A stretch of DNA of 64,000 nt, taken from Hyphomicrobiales bacterium (GTDB taxonomy: Bacteria > Pseudomonadota > Alphaproteobacteria > Rhizobiales > Rhizobiaceae). The stretch covers positions 1 through 64,000 of the forward strand of contig PAPH01000049.1 in NCBI GenBank assembly GCA_002709005.1, in the 5' to 3' direction. The position numbers were made by a program, and so were the translations under genes. The notes beneath the pieces are model-generated. The model did not search any database, was not told where the DNA came from, and saw nothing but the letters and a program-made list of their open reading frames with translations. This document shows, piece by piece, positions 1 to 9,173 of the stretch. The first letter of the stretch is position 1. Every line of letters starts with the position of its first letter.

Positions 1-81
1 ATCAAGACGTTCGATCATCATGACGAGATCGAGGAGATTCTTGAAAGCGACGACGGGCTCTACGGGGTGACGGGCTCCTGA
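1..81 (+). CDS. C-terminal end of an unidentified protein (5' truncated)
   Basis: The window opens inside a reading frame that runs 26 codons to a TGA at 79-81. The tail is acidic (contains HHDEIEEILES) and ends in VTGS. No domain can be recognised from so short a piece, so I give no function. It reads toward the DUF6455 gene on the other strand, with a hairpin between them. The frame is chosen because it is the only forward frame open to a sensible stop, and the composition looks like a real protein C-terminus, but this is weak evidence. Confidence 0.4.
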   Translation: MKTFDHHDEIEEILESDDGLYGVTGS

Positions 82-98
82 CCGAAGAATCCAAAAAA

Positions 99-129
99 AT
101 GGCCCGTGAAGCAATTGCTTCCGGGCCAT
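99..129 (-). terminator. Rho-independent terminator of the DUF6455 gene
   Basis: ATGGCCCG (99-106) pairs with CGGGCCAT (122-129), and the loop can also pair (GAAGC/GCTTC). A run of A just upstream on the plus strand (93-99) is a U-run at the 3' side on the minus strand, so the hairpin terminates the minus-strand gene. It may also help stop the short plus-strand gene that ends at 81. Confidence 0.75.
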
Positions 130-167
130 GAAGTCGGACAGGCTTTGGGCCTGCCGTTTGGGAGAGA

Positions 168-458
168 TCACGAAGAAGAAGAAACCCGTGTGTCGGCTTC
201 GATCCCCGCAATGACACGTTCGAAAAGATCCCGGTTGCGGCAATAGGCAGGCGCGTGTTGCGGGCTGTTCTCGCGGGCGAGCCATTCCTGGCATTGATCG
301 GGCCCTTCGCAGGTCAGGCACCGTTTCGCCGCGTTCTCCATCACCTGTTCCGTATCGGGCAGGCGACGCATCTTCCCGGTCAATCCGAGCTTGCGGATCA
401 TCGCTTCCATGAGATTGGCCCGCCAGGTCATACGCTGAAAGACATCGGGTATGCTCAT
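168..458 (-). CDS. DUF6455 family protein
   Basis: This is a 96-residue protein with four conserved cysteines: C47 and C50 (RCLTC), C56, and C73 (AYCRN). The pattern, with a WLA segment between them, matches the small alphaproteobacterial DUF6455 family as I remember it. The cysteines suggest metal or redox chemistry, but the function is unknown. I start at the ATG at 458 because GAGGAGG lies five to six bases before it. A TTG at 527 would add 23 residues but has no comparable ribosome site. The gene is divergent from gatB, so the roughly 200 bases between them should hold both promoters. Confidence 0.75.
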   Translation of the reverse strand: MSIPDVFQRMTWRANLMEAMIRKLGLTGKMRRLPDTEQVMENAAKRCLTCEGPDQCQEWLARENSPQHAPAYCRNRDLFERVIAGIEADTRVSSSS

Positions 459-664
459 CCGGGCCTCCTCTCGAAGTGATGCCCGTTTGTAGCGATCAGA
501 CTGAAGCGCCGCCTTGATCTCTGTCAAGCAGGTCAGGCGCGGGCAATTTCAGCCGGTTGCAGGCGCTCGGAAAGCACTCCCGGCAGCCGGCAAGCCTTGC
601 AGTCCGGCCGCGTTTGCTCTACCCGGATTTCCACGCCCACCCGAGCGCAGGAAGACCCGATAAG

Positions 665-2167
665 ATGACCATAGTCGATACCCGCACCCCCGATGCCAAA
701 CGTTTCATACCCGGCGCCACCGGCGACTGGGAAGTGATCATCGGACTGGAAGTGCATGCCCAGGTCACCAGCAACTCCAAGCTCTTTTCCGGCGCCTCGA
801 CGTCCTTCGGCTCGGCGCCCAATTCCAATGTGAGCCTGGTCGATGCGGCCATGCCCGGCATGCTGCCGGTGATCAACGAGGAATGCGTCAAGCAGGCGGT
901 CCGTACCGGGCTCGGCCTCAAGGCACAGATCAACAAACGCTCGGTCTTCGACCGCAAGAACTATTTCTATCCAGACCTGCCGCAGGGCTATCAGATCTCC
1001 CAGTACAAGGATCCGATCGTCGGCGAGGGCAAGATCCTGATCTCCGTCGGCCCCGACCGGCAGGGCAATTTCGAGGATATCGAGATCGGCATCGAGCGCC
1101 TGCACCTCGAGCAGGACGCCGGCAAGTCGATGCACGACCAGCACCCGACCATGTCCTATGTCGACCTCAACCGTTCCGGCGTGGCTCTGATGGAGATCGT
1201 CTCCAAGCCCGACATGCGCTCCTCCGACGAAGCCAAGGCCTATGTGACGAAGCTGCGCTCGATCGTGCGATATCTCGGCACCTGCGACGGCAACATGGAC
1301 GAGGGCTCCATGCGCGCCGACGTCAACGTCTCGGTGCGCAAGCCCGGTGGACAGTTCGGCACCCGCTGCGAGATCAAGAACGTCAACTCGATCCGCTTCA
1401 TGGGCCAGGCCATCGAATATGAGGCCCGCAGGCAGATCGCCATCCTCGAGGAAGGCGGCGAGATCGACCAGGAAACGCGACTGTTCGACCCCAGCAAGGG
1501 CGAGACACGCTCGATGCGCTCGAAGGAAGACGCGCATGATTATCGCTATTTCCCCGATCCGGATCTGCTGCCGCTCGAATTCGACGATGCCTTCGTCGAG
1601 GAACTGGCTAAGAGCCTGCCCGAGCTGCCCGACGAGAAGCGCGAGCGTTTCGTCAAGGATATGGGCCTGACGGTCTACGATGCCTCGATCCTCGTCTCGG
1701 AGGCGGCGATCGCGGACTATTTCGAAAAGGTCGCAGCCGGCCGCGACGGCAAGGCGGCCGCCAACTGGGTGATCAACGACCTGCTCGGCGCCCTGAACAA
1801 ATCCGGCAAAGACATTGATGAGACTCCGGTTTCCCCCGATCAGCTCGGCGGTATTCTTGACCTGATCAAGGACGGTGTCATCTCCGGCAAGATCGCCAAG
1901 GATCTCTTCGAGATCGTCTGGAACGAAGGCGGCGAGCCGGCCAAGATCGTCGAGGACCGCGGCATGAAGCAGGTCACCGACACCGGCGCCATCGAAAAGG
2001 CGGTCGACGAGGTGATCGCCGCCAACCCCGACCAGGTGGAAAAGGCCAAGGCCAAGCCGAACCTCGCCGGCTGGTTCGTCGGCCAGGTGATGAAAGCCAC
2101 CGGGGGCAAGGCCAACCCGCAGGCCGTCCAGGCGCTGGTCAAGCAGAAGCTCGGCATCGAGGAGTAG
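665..2167 (+). CDS. gatB: Aspartyl/glutamyl-tRNA amidotransferase subunit B
   Basis: GatB is the kinase/tRNA-binding subunit of GatCAB, which converts Glu-tRNA(Gln) (and Asp-tRNA(Asn)) to the amidated form in bacteria that lack the direct synthetases. The 500-residue length is typical. The N-terminal signature [11 protein letters not shown] lies near residue 23, followed by LFSGAST and the [15 protein letters not shown] block; the last 150 residues are the helical GatB/YqeY tail ending in [10 protein letters not shown] start at ATG 665; the open frame extends upstream to 557, but the family N-terminus and the AGGAAG before 665 favour the later codon. gatC and gatA are not in the window. Its 3' end carries the probable ribosome site of the next gene. 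Confidence 0.97.
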   Translation: MTIVDTRTPDAKRFIPGATGDWEVIIGLEVHAQVTSNSKLFSGASTSFGSAPNSNVSLVDAAMPGMLPVINEECVKQAVRTGLGLKAQINKRSVFDRKNYFYPDLPQGYQISQYKDPIVGEGKILISVGPDRQGNFEDIEIGIERLHLEQDAGKSMHDQHPTMSYVDLNRSGVALMEIVSKPDMRSSDEAKAYVTKLRSIVRYLGTCDGNMDEGSMRADVNVSVRKPGGQFGTRCEIKNVNSIRFMGQAIEYEARRQIAILEEGGEIDQETRLFDPSKGETRSMRSKEDAHDYRYFPDPDLLPLEFDDAFVEELAKSLPELPDEKRERFVKDMGLTVYDASILVSEAAIADYFEKVAAGRDGKAAANWVINDLLGALNKSGKDIDETPVSPDQLGGILDLIKDGVISGKIAKDLFEIVWNEGGEPAKIVEDRGMKQVTDTGAIEKAVDEVIAANPDQVEKAKAKPNLAGWFVGQVMKATGGKANPQAVQALVKQKLGIEE

Positions 2168-2171
2168 GGCC

Positions 2172-2684
2172 CTGGTCTATTTCGTCCGCTCAGCTTCCGA
2201 CCGTGACTTGCCGGCCATCGCCGCGCTTCTCGCCGAGGCGTGGCGGGCAACCTATGTCCCGATTCACGGGCCCGAGAAGACCGAGGAACTGATCGCCGAC
2301 TGGCACGCGCCGGACAGGATCAAGGCCAACATGGCGCGTCCGGACGGAGAGTATCTCGTCGCCGACGACGGCGAGCGGATCGGCGGCATGGCGTTCGCCA
2401 CACCGAGCGGAGCGGGCGACGTCAAGAGCGTCAAGCTGCACCAGCTCTATGTCCATCCCGGCTGCCAGCGCCAGGGCGTGGGGCGCGACCTCTTCGCCGA
2501 GATCGAAACCTGCTTCCCCGACGCCAAGCGGCTGATTCTGGAAGTCGACGAGCAGAACGCGCAGGCCATCGCCTTCTATGAGGGCGTCGGCATGAGCGAG
2601 GCCGGACGCACCGCCAATTGCGGCTCCGACAATTCCGGCATTCCGGCGATCATCATGGAAAAGAAGCTGCCGCCGGAGGTGTGA
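2172..2684 (+). CDS. GNAT family N-acetyltransferase, probable CTG start
   Basis: A 170-residue GNAT acetyltransferase whose substrate is unknown. The acetyl-CoA binding motif A is clear (VHPGCQRQGVGRDL), followed by the motif B region (FYEGVGM). The first beta strand of the fold, VYFVRSASDRDLPAI, lies upstream of the first ordinary start codon (TTG 2208). The only start-like codon that keeps it is CTG 2172, which sits seven bases after AGGAG (2160-2164) inside the end of gatB. A stop at 2088 closes the frame further upstream. If CTG is not used, translation would begin at TTG 2208 without the first strand. Next to gatB and followed one base later by a second GNAT gene, it is probably cotranscribed with both. 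Confidence 0.8.
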   Translation: MVYFVRSASDRDLPAIAALLAEAWRATYVPIHGPEKTEELIADWHAPDRIKANMARPDGEYLVADDGERIGGMAFATPSGAGDVKSVKLHQLYVHPGCQRQGVGRDLFAEIETCFPDAKRLILEVDEQNAQAIAFYEGVGMSEAGRTANCGSDNSGIPAIIMEKKLPPEV

Positions 2685-2685
2685 G

Positions 2686-3159
2686 ATGGCTGAGCAGGTA
2701 GCAACAGTGGTGATCCGCCCCGCGCGCCGCGAGGACGTCGCCGAACTCGCTGCCATGTTCGCCTCCGACACGCTGGGCGGGCACGGCGATACGGCGGAAG
2801 TCGATGCGCTGCCCGATTATCTCGCCGCTTTCGACTGGATCGAGGCGAGTCCCGACAACTGGCTCTGGGTCGCGGAAATCGAGGGCACCGTCGTCGGAAC
2901 CTATCAGAGCACCTATCTGCGCACGCTGACGGGCAGGGGCTCGTCGAGCCTCACCATCGAGGCCGTGCACACGCATCAGCATATGCGCGGCGCAGGAATT
3001 GGCACGGCGATGATCGAGCACGGGATTGGGCAGGGGCGGGCGCTGGGTGTCCGGCTGGTACAACTGATGTCGAATGCCGCGCGAACCGATGCCCACCGCT
3101 TCTATGAGCGTCTCGGTTTTGTCAGATCGCATGCCGGTTTCAAGATGAAATTGCGCTGA
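2686..3159 (+). CDS. GNAT family N-acetyltransferase
   Basis: A 157-residue acetyltransferase of the GNAT superfamily. The N-terminal strand is VIRPARREDVAELAAMF; the acetyl-CoA loop is HQHMRGAGIGTAMI at about residue 103; the C-terminal FYERLGFVRSHAGFKM is the usual motif B. It starts one base after the stop of the preceding GNAT gene, and GGAGG lies just before the ATG, so the two are translationally linked. The substrate cannot be read from sequence. It resembles the preceding gene only in fold, so a recent tandem duplication is unlikely. Confidence 0.88.
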   Translation: MAEQVATVVIRPARREDVAELAAMFASDTLGGHGDTAEVDALPDYLAAFDWIEASPDNWLWVAEIEGTVVGTYQSTYLRTLTGRGSSSLTIEAVHTHQHMRGAGIGTAMIEHGIGQGRALGVRLVQLMSNAARTDAHRFYERLGFVRSHAGFKMKLR

Positions 3160-3236
3160 GCCGCCGTGCCGCACTGGACAAGCCCCGGCAGGCGCGCCAT
3201 AAGCGGGACAGACAGCCAACGGACGCGGAAGTTTCG

Positions 3237-3635
3237 ATGAAGTTCTTTTTCCAGCAGCTCCTGACCTGGTGGAACGGCACCACACCCGGCACCCGGTTCT
3301 ATCTCTGGCGCTTCTACAAACGCGTCGGCGAGGACGAGTTCGGCAACGTCTATTTCGAGGGTCAGAAGGATTCGGAAGGCCGCACGCGCCGCTGGGTGCG
3401 TTACAACGGCTATTCGGACCCGACCACCATTCCACCGGGCTGGCACGGCTGGATGCACCACCGCGTGGCCGTTCCGCCGTCTGACGAGAACTATGCCGCC
3501 CACGAGTGGGAAAAGCCGCACCTGAAGAACCTGACCGGCTCGCCGCTCGCCTATCGCCCCAAGGGCTCGATACTGCGCCCGGGCCATCGTCCGCGGGTGG
3601 ACGGCGACTACGACGCCTGGACGCCGAAATCCTGA
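3237..3635 (+). CDS. NADH:ubiquinone oxidoreductase subunit NDUFA12 family protein
   Basis: A 132-residue protein homologous to mitochondrial complex I subunit NDUFA12 (B17.2), found in alphaproteobacteria as an accessory subunit or assembly factor of respiratory complex I. Family features visible are the early TRFYLWRFYKRVGEDEFGNVYFE block, the RRWVRYNG motif near residue 52, the PPGWHGWMHH block near 67, and the C-terminal tyrosine/proline-rich tail ending in YDAWTPKS. GGAAG lies before the ATG. The gene lies ahead of the DUF2155 gene, an order common in rhizobia and far from the main nuo operon. Full length. Confidence 0.94.
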   Translation: MKFFFQQLLTWWNGTTPGTRFYLWRFYKRVGEDEFGNVYFEGQKDSEGRTRRWVRYNGYSDPTTIPPGWHGWMHHRVAVPPSDENYAAHEWEKPHLKNLTGSPLAYRPKGSILRPGHRPRVDGDYDAWTPKS

Positions 3636-3808
3636 TTTTCTCCCCGGTCTGCCGTCTCAGGGCACCGGATGGCCACAATTGGGTGGTCTTAGGATGCGGA
3701 GCCCGGTGAGCCGGTGGTGCCAGTTCACCCGGGAATCGGTTATGGCTTTGGGTGCGCCATCGCAAAGACGCGGTCGGCACGCAGGGTGAGGGACGGGTTT
3801 TCCAGTCA

Positions 3809-4294
3809 ATGACGTTCGCTTTCAAATCGACATCCATGGCCATCGTGGCACTTGCATCGGTGGCGCTCTGGCCGGTTGCGGCCGATGCCGCGCGGATCGA
3901 GAATCCGGTCGCGGAATTCTCCGGCATCGACAAGATCACCGGCCGCATCACAACCTTCGACGTCTACATCAATGAAACCGTCCAGTTCGGCGCGCTGCAG
4001 GTCACCCCGCGTGTCTGCTACAGCCGCGACGAGACCGAGACGCCCAAGACCGACACATTCGTGGAGGTCGACGAGATTACCCTCGACCGGAAGATCCGCC
4101 GCATCTTCACCGGCTGGATGTTCGCTGATTCTCCGGGTCTGAACGCCGTCGATCACCCCGTCTATGACGTCTGGCTGAAAAGCTGCAAGCAGAACTCCGA
4201 CGTGCCGCCGCCCGACAATCTTCCGACCGCCTCGACGGCCGGCCAGCCGCAGGGCGAGGCCGCAACCGAAGGCGAGACGGCACCGGCGCAGTAA
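3809..4294 (+). CDS. DUF2155 domain-containing exported protein
   Basis: A 161-residue protein with an N-terminal signal peptide (hydrophobic stretch IVALASVALWPVAADA, cleavage near residue 29) and a DUF2155 domain: TGRITTFDVYINETVQFGALQVTPRVCYSRD, then FTGWMFADSPGLNAVDHPVYDVWLKSC. Two cysteines in the mature part could form a disulfide. The last 30 residues are low-complexity Pro/Ala/Glu. I start at ATG 3809; an ATG at 3836 would weaken the signal peptide. The family is conserved in alphaproteobacteria next to NDUFA12 and aat, function unknown. A strong terminator follows. Confidence 0.9.
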   Translation: MTFAFKSTSMAIVALASVALWPVAADAARIENPVAEFSGIDKITGRITTFDVYINETVQFGALQVTPRVCYSRDETETPKTDTFVEVDEITLDRKIRRIFTGWMFADSPGLNAVDHPVYDVWLKSCKQNSDVPPPDNLPTASTAGQPQGEAATEGETAPAQ

Positions 4295-4323
4295 ACCTCT
4301 CGCGGAATCAGTTTCAAAGAAAA

Positions 4324-4356
4324 CCCCCGTAACGCCTTCGCGCTACGGGGGTTTTT
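4324..4356 (+). terminator. Rho-independent terminator after DUF2155 gene
   Basis: CCCCCGTA (4324-4331) pairs with TACGGGGG (4344-4351), followed by TTTTT. It sits between two convergent genes, and the A-rich left flank gives a weak U-run for the opposite strand, so it may serve both. Confidence 0.88.
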
Positions 4357-4380
4357 CGTTTCAAGCCTGACGGGCCGAGC

Positions 4381-6393
4381 TTACTGCGCGGAGGCGACCG
4401 GCGAGATCAGCGGCGTGATGCGCCGGATGGTGACGCGGCGATTGAGCCGCTCCGGACCCTGCGTGCGGACCTTCAGGTAGCGCTCGCCATAGCCCTGGGT
4501 AACCAGGTTCTCCGGAGGGATGCCGTAGACCGCGGACAGCGCATTGGCGACGGTCTCGGCGCGCTCGTCGGAAAGGACGAGGTTGGAGTCGTCCGAACCG
4601 ACCGCATCGGTGTGTCCCTCGATCAGGAACGTCTCGCCGGGGCTGTTGTCGAGAATCCGCGCCATGGCGTCGGCAACGCCGCCGAGGTCATCGACCTGGT
4701 CGCGCGGAATGGTGGCGCTACCGGTCTCGAAGGTCAGCGTGTCCATGTCGATCCGGCGGACCTTGTCGCGGATACGGGCGGAGTACTTCACTTCGTCGAC
4801 CGAGTAGATGCGTTCGACACGTTCCACCGGCGGCTCCTCGAGGAAGTCGTAATACTCGCCTTCATCTGCCACGGTGGCGTCCAGCACATAGTGGCTGATC
4901 GGGATGTTCAGACGCAGCGGCGGCAGGTCGCGGCCCGGATCGCGCCACGGACGACGGCGGTCGCCGCGCTCGTTTTCCGGAATGTAGGCGAGAACGATCT
5001 CGCGACCGCTCGGAAGGACCTTCGAACGCTGGATGATCTCGCCGTGGCGGTTGCGGATGGTGACCACCTGGGTGCCGTTGCGGCGGGTGATAACCTCGCG
5101 GGTGCGGCCACGCGGGAGTTCGTCGTAGTAGACCTCCTCGGACCGGCCACGCAGGCGGCGATCATCGTCACTGCGTACGATGGTCTGGTTGTTGAACTGG
5201 ATGATGAAGCGGTTGTTGACCTCCCGCACCACTTCGCCGTCTCCGCCGCGCGGACGGCGGTCCGGACGGGCTTCCAGGCGCTGGCCTTTTTCCTCAAGCG
5301 AGTTCGGTGCCGCGATCGGCTCGGCGGCGAAGGTGGACTGAGATTCGGCATCCGATGTCGGCGCTTCGACCGGCTCGGCGGTGGCCTGCGTCTCGGCCGG
5401 CGCTGCTTCGCCGTCAGCCGGCTGCTCGGCCGTCTGCGACCCGTCTTCGGCGGCAGGAGCTTCCTTGGCGCTGTCGAGCACCGGGGCGCCGCCTTCGACC
5501 GGCAGCGTGGCTTCTGGCGTCACGTCCTCGTCGCTCTCGGCCGTAGCCTCGGCAGCGGCTTCAGCGGAAGCATTCTGTTCATCGGCCGACTTGTCTTCCA
5601 CCGGGGCTTCTGCGTCCTCCGCCGGAGCGGCCTGATCCTCGGTGGGGGCCATCTCGCCGGACTGGTCAGTGTCCGCAGGCGCGGCGTCTGCAGGCTGTTC
5701 GGTTTGCGTCCCGGCCTTAGGTTCCTCGCTCGCGGGAGCCTCTTCGGCCGGCTGCTCTGCCTCGGGGGCGGGCTCCTCGACCGGTGCGGCTTCCTCGGCG
5801 GGGGCGGCCTCTTCCGCTGCCGGAGCCTCGTCCGCAGGTGCTTCAGCAGCCGGCTTTTCGGGCTCTGGGGCTACTTCCGGGGCGGCTTCCTCGGCCGGCG
5901 CTTCAGCGGCAGGCTCCTCAGCGGGTGCCTCGGCAGCAGGAGCTTCCTCCACAGGGGCCGCAGCTTCAGGTTCGGGTGCCGGCTCTTCCACCTGCGGTTC
6001 CGGTGCGGGCTCGGGTTCCGGAGCGGGCTCGGCTGCAGCCTCCGGCTCGGGTTCAGGCGCGGGTGCCTCCTCGACCGGCTGCTCGGGCTCGGGCGGCGCG
6101 GCCTGGGCTTCGGCCTGCATCGCAGCGTCGAGCTGCGCCTGGGCCTCGGCGACACGCTGCTTGGCTGCCGTCACGTCGCCGCCGCTCGTCTGCGCCTCGG
6201 TCAACTGCGCCATGGCTGCGTCGAGCTGGGCCTGGGCGTCGGAAACGCTCATCTGAACGTTCACGAGGGGGAGCGTCTGGGCCGCGCCATCGCCGGTATC
6301 GGCGGATGGGCGCACGGTCAGCGCATAGGCGGGCGCCGCGCCGAGCGAAAGGGCAAGCGCGGTCGAGGCCAGAAAGCGGCGGTGGGTAAACAT
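4381..6393 (-). CDS. OmpA family protein with long Pro/Ala/Glu-rich linker
   Basis: A 670-residue envelope protein. Residues 1-25 form a signal peptide ending ALSLGAAPAYA. Residues 50-95 are alanine/glutamine-rich and probably helical (DAQAQLDAAMAQL repeated). About residues 95-370 are a low-complexity tract of Pro, Ala and Glu (EPEPEP, EEAPA repeats). A basic middle region (about 370-470, with RRPRGGDG and several RR pairs) follows. The C-terminal 120 residues are an OmpA domain that should bind peptidoglycan: DTLTFETGSATI, then IEGHTDAVGSDDSN, LSDERAETV and RVTIRRI. It probably ties the outer membrane or periplasm to the cell wall. AGGGAG precedes the ATG. The opposite strand is open over most of its length; that is a composition effect. 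Confidence 0.9.
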   Translation of the reverse strand: MFTHRRFLASTALALSLGAAPAYALTVRPSADTGDGAAQTLPLVNVQMSVSDAQAQLDAAMAQLTEAQTSGGDVTAAKQRVAEAQAQLDAAMQAEAQAAPPEPEQPVEEAPAPEPEPEAAAEPAPEPEPAPEPQVEEPAPEPEAAAPVEEAPAAEAPAEEPAAEAPAEEAAPEVAPEPEKPAAEAPADEAPAAEEAAPAEEAAPVEEPAPEAEQPAEEAPASEEPKAGTQTEQPADAAPADTDQSGEMAPTEDQAAPAEDAEAPVEDKSADEQNASAEAAAEATAESDEDVTPEATLPVEGGAPVLDSAKEAPAAEDGSQTAEQPADGEAAPAETQATAEPVEAPTSDAESQSTFAAEPIAAPNSLEEKGQRLEARPDRRPRGGDGEVVREVNNRFIIQFNNQTIVRSDDDRRLRGRSEEVYYDELPRGRTREVITRRNGTQVVTIRNRHGEIIQRSKVLPSGREIVLAYIPENERGDRRRPWRDPGRDLPPLRLNIPISHYVLDATVADEGEYYDFLEEPPVERVERIYSVDEVKYSARIRDKVRRIDMDTLTFETGSATIPRDQVDDLGGVADAMARILDNSPGETFLIEGHTDAVGSDDSNLVLSDERAETVANALSAVYGIPPENLVTQGYGERYLKVRTQGPERLNRRVTIRRITPLISPVASAQ
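5301..6120 (-). repeat. Low-complexity Pro/Ala/Glu coding tract
   Basis: Within the OmpA-family gene the minus strand encodes repeated EPEPEP, APAEE, EEAPA and similar units, so the plus strand is a string of GGC/GCC/TCC-type codons that reads as Ser/Ala/Gly. Units are imperfect and vary in length. Such tracts are prone to slippage, so length may differ between strains or assemblies. Confidence 0.75.
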
Positions 6394-6477
6394 ATAGTTA
6401 TCTCCCTAGGTTTCGTTGAGCGAACAACGCGAGGGAGCCAAAACCGTTCCGGTCACGATATGTTTTTGAGGGTAAGA

Positions 6478-6507
6478 AAAGCGCGCCGGCAATGGCCCGG
6501 GCGCTTT
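6478..6507 (-). terminator. Probable terminator at the end of the aat-acc operon
   Basis: AAAGCGC (6478-6484) pairs with GCGCTTT (6501-6507); on the minus strand the hairpin is followed by TTTTCTT. It overlaps the last base of the aat stop codon. The U-run is short, so termination may be partial. Confidence 0.5.
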
Positions 6508-7109
6508 CAGTCGAAGGGGATGTCTCCGCCTTCGAGCGCCGCTTCCAGCAGCACCTCGTAATCTTCCCGGGGCACGTCCACCGCTCCGAAGGATTTCAGG
6601 TGTTCGGTGGTGAACTGGGTGTCGAGCAGCCGGAACCCGCGAGCCCGCAGCCGCTCGACGAGGTGGACGAGGCAGATTTTCGAGGAGTCGGTGGCGCGCG
6701 AGAACATGCTTTCGCCGAAGAATGCGGCGCGCAGCGAGACCCCGTACAGACCGCCCACGAGTTCGTCTCCCCGCCAGGCTTCCACCGAGTGGGCGTGACC
6801 GAGCCGGTGCAGGCTGGAATAGAGCTCGAAGATCGTCTCGTTGATCCATGTCGAGGGGCGCCCTGGACCCGGCGCCGCGCATCCGCGCATGACGGCCTCG
6901 AAGGCGGTGTTGAACCGGATGTCGTAGGGGCAACGGCGGATTGTCCGGCGCAGACTCTTCGAAACGTGGAAATCGTCGAGCGGGATGACGCCGCGGATCT
7001 CCGGCTCCACCCAGAAGATGTCCGGATCCTCCGCGCTTTCGGCCATGGGAAAGAGGCCGGCCGCGTAGGCCCGCAAGAGGATATCGGGTGTCAGTTGTTC
7101 AGCAGCCAA
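6507..7109 (-). CDS. aat: Leucyl/phenylalanyl-tRNA--protein transferase
   Basis: Aat adds Leu or Phe from charged tRNA to proteins with N-terminal Lys or Arg, marking them for ClpAP (N-degron pathway). Family motifs are [15 protein letters not shown], the [17 protein letters not shown] block, and the C-terminal [19 protein letters not shown] start at TTG 7109 (200 residues): GGGGGAG lies six bases before it and the resulting N-terminus ([14 protein letters not shown]) matches the family. An ATG at 7205 would give 232 residues but would overlap the end of accC by about 60 bases. The gene follows accC closely and likely belongs to the acc transcript. Confidence 0.93.
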   Translation of the reverse strand: MAAEQLTPDILLRAYAAGLFPMAESAEDPDIFWVEPEIRGVIPLDDFHVSKSLRRTIRRCPYDIRFNTAFEAVMRGCAAPGPGRPSTWINETIFELYSSLHRLGHAHSVEAWRGDELVGGLYGVSLRAAFFGESMFSRATDSSKICLVHLVERLRARGFRLLDTQFTTEHLKSFGAVDVPREDYEVLLEAALEGGDIPFD

Positions 7110-7146
7110 AGCGGGCTCCCCCGTTTTGTCCGTCCGCCCCGCGCCC

Positions 7147-8496
7147 CTATTCGGAGGATTTCTGCGCCAGGAATTTCTCCAGCCAGTGAATGTCGTAGTC
7201 GCCATTGGCGATGTCCGGATTGGCCAGAAGATCCCTGAACAGGGGAATGGTGGTGTTGATGCCGTCGACCACGAACTCGTCGAGCGAACGCCTCAGCCGC
7301 ATCATGCATTCCACACGGTTGCGACCGTGAACGATCAGCTTGCCGATCAGGCTGTCGTAATAGGGCGGGATCTTGTAGCCCTGATAGACGCCCGAATCCA
7401 CGCGAACACCAAGCCCGCCCGGCGGGTGGTAGTGCGTGATCGTGCCCGGCGAGGGGACGAAGCTGCGCGGATCCTCCGCGTTGATGCGACATTCGATGGC
7501 ATGGCCGGAAAAACGGATGTCCTTCTGCGTCACCGACAGTCCGCCGCCCGAGGCGACGCGGATCTGTTCGTGCACCAGATCGATGCCGGTAATCGCCTCG
7601 GTCACCGGATGCTCCACCTGCAGGCGCGTGTTCATCTCGATGAAATAGAACTCGCCGTTCTCGTAGAGGAACTCGACCGTGCCGGCACCGCGATACTTCA
7701 TCTTGCGCATGGCTTCGGCGCAGATCTCGCCGATCTCCTGGCGCTGCGCCGAGTTGAGCGAAGGCGAATTGGCTTCTTCCCAGACCTTCTGGTGGCGGCG
7801 CTGCAGCGAGCAGTCGCGCTCGCCCAGATGCACCGCATTGCCTTCGCCATCGCCCATCACCTGGATTTCGATATGACGGGGCTTGGCGAGATATTTCTCG
7901 ATATAAACCGCTTCGTTGCCGAAGGCCGCTCCGGCTTCCGAACGGGCGGTTGCAAGCGCGATCGACAACTCGTCTTCGTTATTGGCGACCTTCATGCCGC
8001 GGCCGCCGCCGCCGGCAGTCGCCTTGATGATCACCGGAAAACCGATCTCGTTGGCGACCTTCTTGGCTTCCTCGTCGGTGGTGATTTCGCCTTCCGAGCC
8101 AGGAACAACCGGAATGCCCAGTTCTTCGGCCGTCTTCTTGGCGGTGATCTTGTCACCCATCATCCGGATGTGCTCGGCAGTGGGGCCGATGAAGGTCAGG
8201 CCGTGGGCTTCCAGAATATCGGCGAACTTGGCGTTTTCCGACAGGAAACCATAACCGGGATGGACAGCGTCCGCGCCCGTGATCTCGCAGGCTGCGAGAA
8301 TCTGGTGAATATTGAGATAGCTCTCGCGCGAGGGCGGAGGGCCGATGCAGACACTCTCATCGGCCAGACGCACATGCATGGCGTCCTGGTCGGCGGTGGA
8401 ATGGACGGCAACCGTCTGGATGCCGAGTTCCTTGCAGGCGCGCAGGACGCGCAATGCGATTTCGCCGCGGTTGGCGATGAGGATTTTGGAGAACAT
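7147..8496 (-). CDS. accC: Acetyl-CoA carboxylase biotin carboxylase subunit
   Basis: AccC carboxylates the biotin of AccB using ATP and bicarbonate, the first half-reaction of fatty acid synthesis. The 449-residue length is normal. The N-terminal [13 protein letters not shown], the ATP-grasp glycine loop [10 protein letters not shown] near residue 165, and the catalytic [14 protein letters not shown] near residue 285 are all present. I use ATG 8496; a TTG at 8508 in the same frame would add four residues. The accB stop is four bases upstream, so the two are translated together. Confidence 0.97.
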   Translation of the reverse strand: MFSKILIANRGEIALRVLRACKELGIQTVAVHSTADQDAMHVRLADESVCIGPPPSRESYLNIHQILAACEITGADAVHPGYGFLSENAKFADILEAHGLTFIGPTAEHIRMMGDKITAKKTAEELGIPVVPGSEGEITTDEEAKKVANEIGFPVIIKATAGGGGRGMKVANNEDELSIALATARSEAGAAFGNEAVYIEKYLAKPRHIEIQVMGDGEGNAVHLGERDCSLQRRHQKVWEEANSPSLNSAQRQEIGEICAEAMRKMKYRGAGTVEFLYENGEFYFIEMNTRLQVEHPVTEAITGIDLVHEQIRVASGGGLSVTQKDIRFSGHAIECRINAEDPRSFVPSPGTITHYHPPGGLGVRVDSGVYQGYKIPPYYDSLIGKLIVHGRNRVECMMRLRRSLDEFVVDGINTTIPLFRDLLANPDIANGDYDIHWLEKFLAQKSSE

Positions 8497-8500
8497 CGGG

Positions 8501-8959
8501 CTACTCAATCATCACCAGCGGTTCGCCGTATTCGACGGGGGAGCCGTCGGCGACCAGGATCTCGGTGATCTTGCCCGAGCGGGGCGACGGAATTTGGTTC
8601 ATCGTCTTCATCGCTTCGATGATCAGCAGCGTCTGGCCTTCGCTGACAGTCTGGCCGACCTCGATGAAGGGACGTGCGCCGGGGGAGGGAGCCATATAGG
8701 CGGTGCCGACCATCGGCGAGGGAACGGCGTTGCCCGATGACGCGGGCTTGGCGGCCGGTTCGGAAGCCGCCGGCGCGGCAGCGGGTGCGGCGGAAGCCGG
8801 GGCCGCATAGGCCTGGGCAGCCACGGGGGTGCCGGCGCGCGAGACCCGGATGCGCAGGTCATCCTGCTCGATTTCGATCTCGGTCAGATCGGTTTCATTC
8901 AGGATGGTGGCCAGATCTCGTATCAGCGTCTGATCCACGACCGGTTTCTTGGTGGACAT
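8501..8959 (-). CDS. accB: Biotin carboxyl carrier protein of acetyl-CoA carboxylase
   Basis: A 152-residue biotin carrier. The N-terminal half (to about residue 45) is the helical/beta dimer region, residues 46-80 are a flexible Ala/Pro linker, and residues 80-152 are the biotinyl domain with the EAMKTM motif; K118 is the biotinylated lysine. The adjacent PSPMVGTAY and the end GEPLVMIE are usual. It is first in an accB-accC-aat unit on the minus strand. The aroQ gene that often precedes accB in related genomes is not present here. Confidence 0.97.
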   Translation of the reverse strand: MSTKKPVVDQTLIRDLATILNETDLTEIEIEQDDLRIRVSRAGTPVAAQAYAAPASAAPAAAPAASEPAAKPASSGNAVPSPMVGTAYMAPSPGARPFIEVGQTVSEGQTLLIIEAMKTMNQIPSPRSGKITEILVADGSPVEYGEPLVMIE

Positions 8960-9173
8960 CGGGTGTTGCCTTCTCGTTTGCGTCGCGGCGTCGTTGCACC
9001 GGGCGATTGGACTGACCGGTCGCGGTGTCCGGATGCGGACTTCCGGTAGCGGTCAGGCAAGGAACCTGTTCCCCGGAGAGGGATTGAAGGCTCCTAATAG
9101 GCGGCGGTTCAGCTCGTCAAGCCGGAAGGGGCAGAAAATGGCCTGAACACGTCTTCATATACACTTGTCGGCG

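Noticed and set aside
4612-6561. A 649-codon open frame antisense to the OmpA-family gene
   Set aside because: It mirrors the Pro/Ala/Glu repeat region and has low-complexity Gly/Arg/Leu composition without a domain. The minus-strand gene has a signal peptide and a clear OmpA domain.
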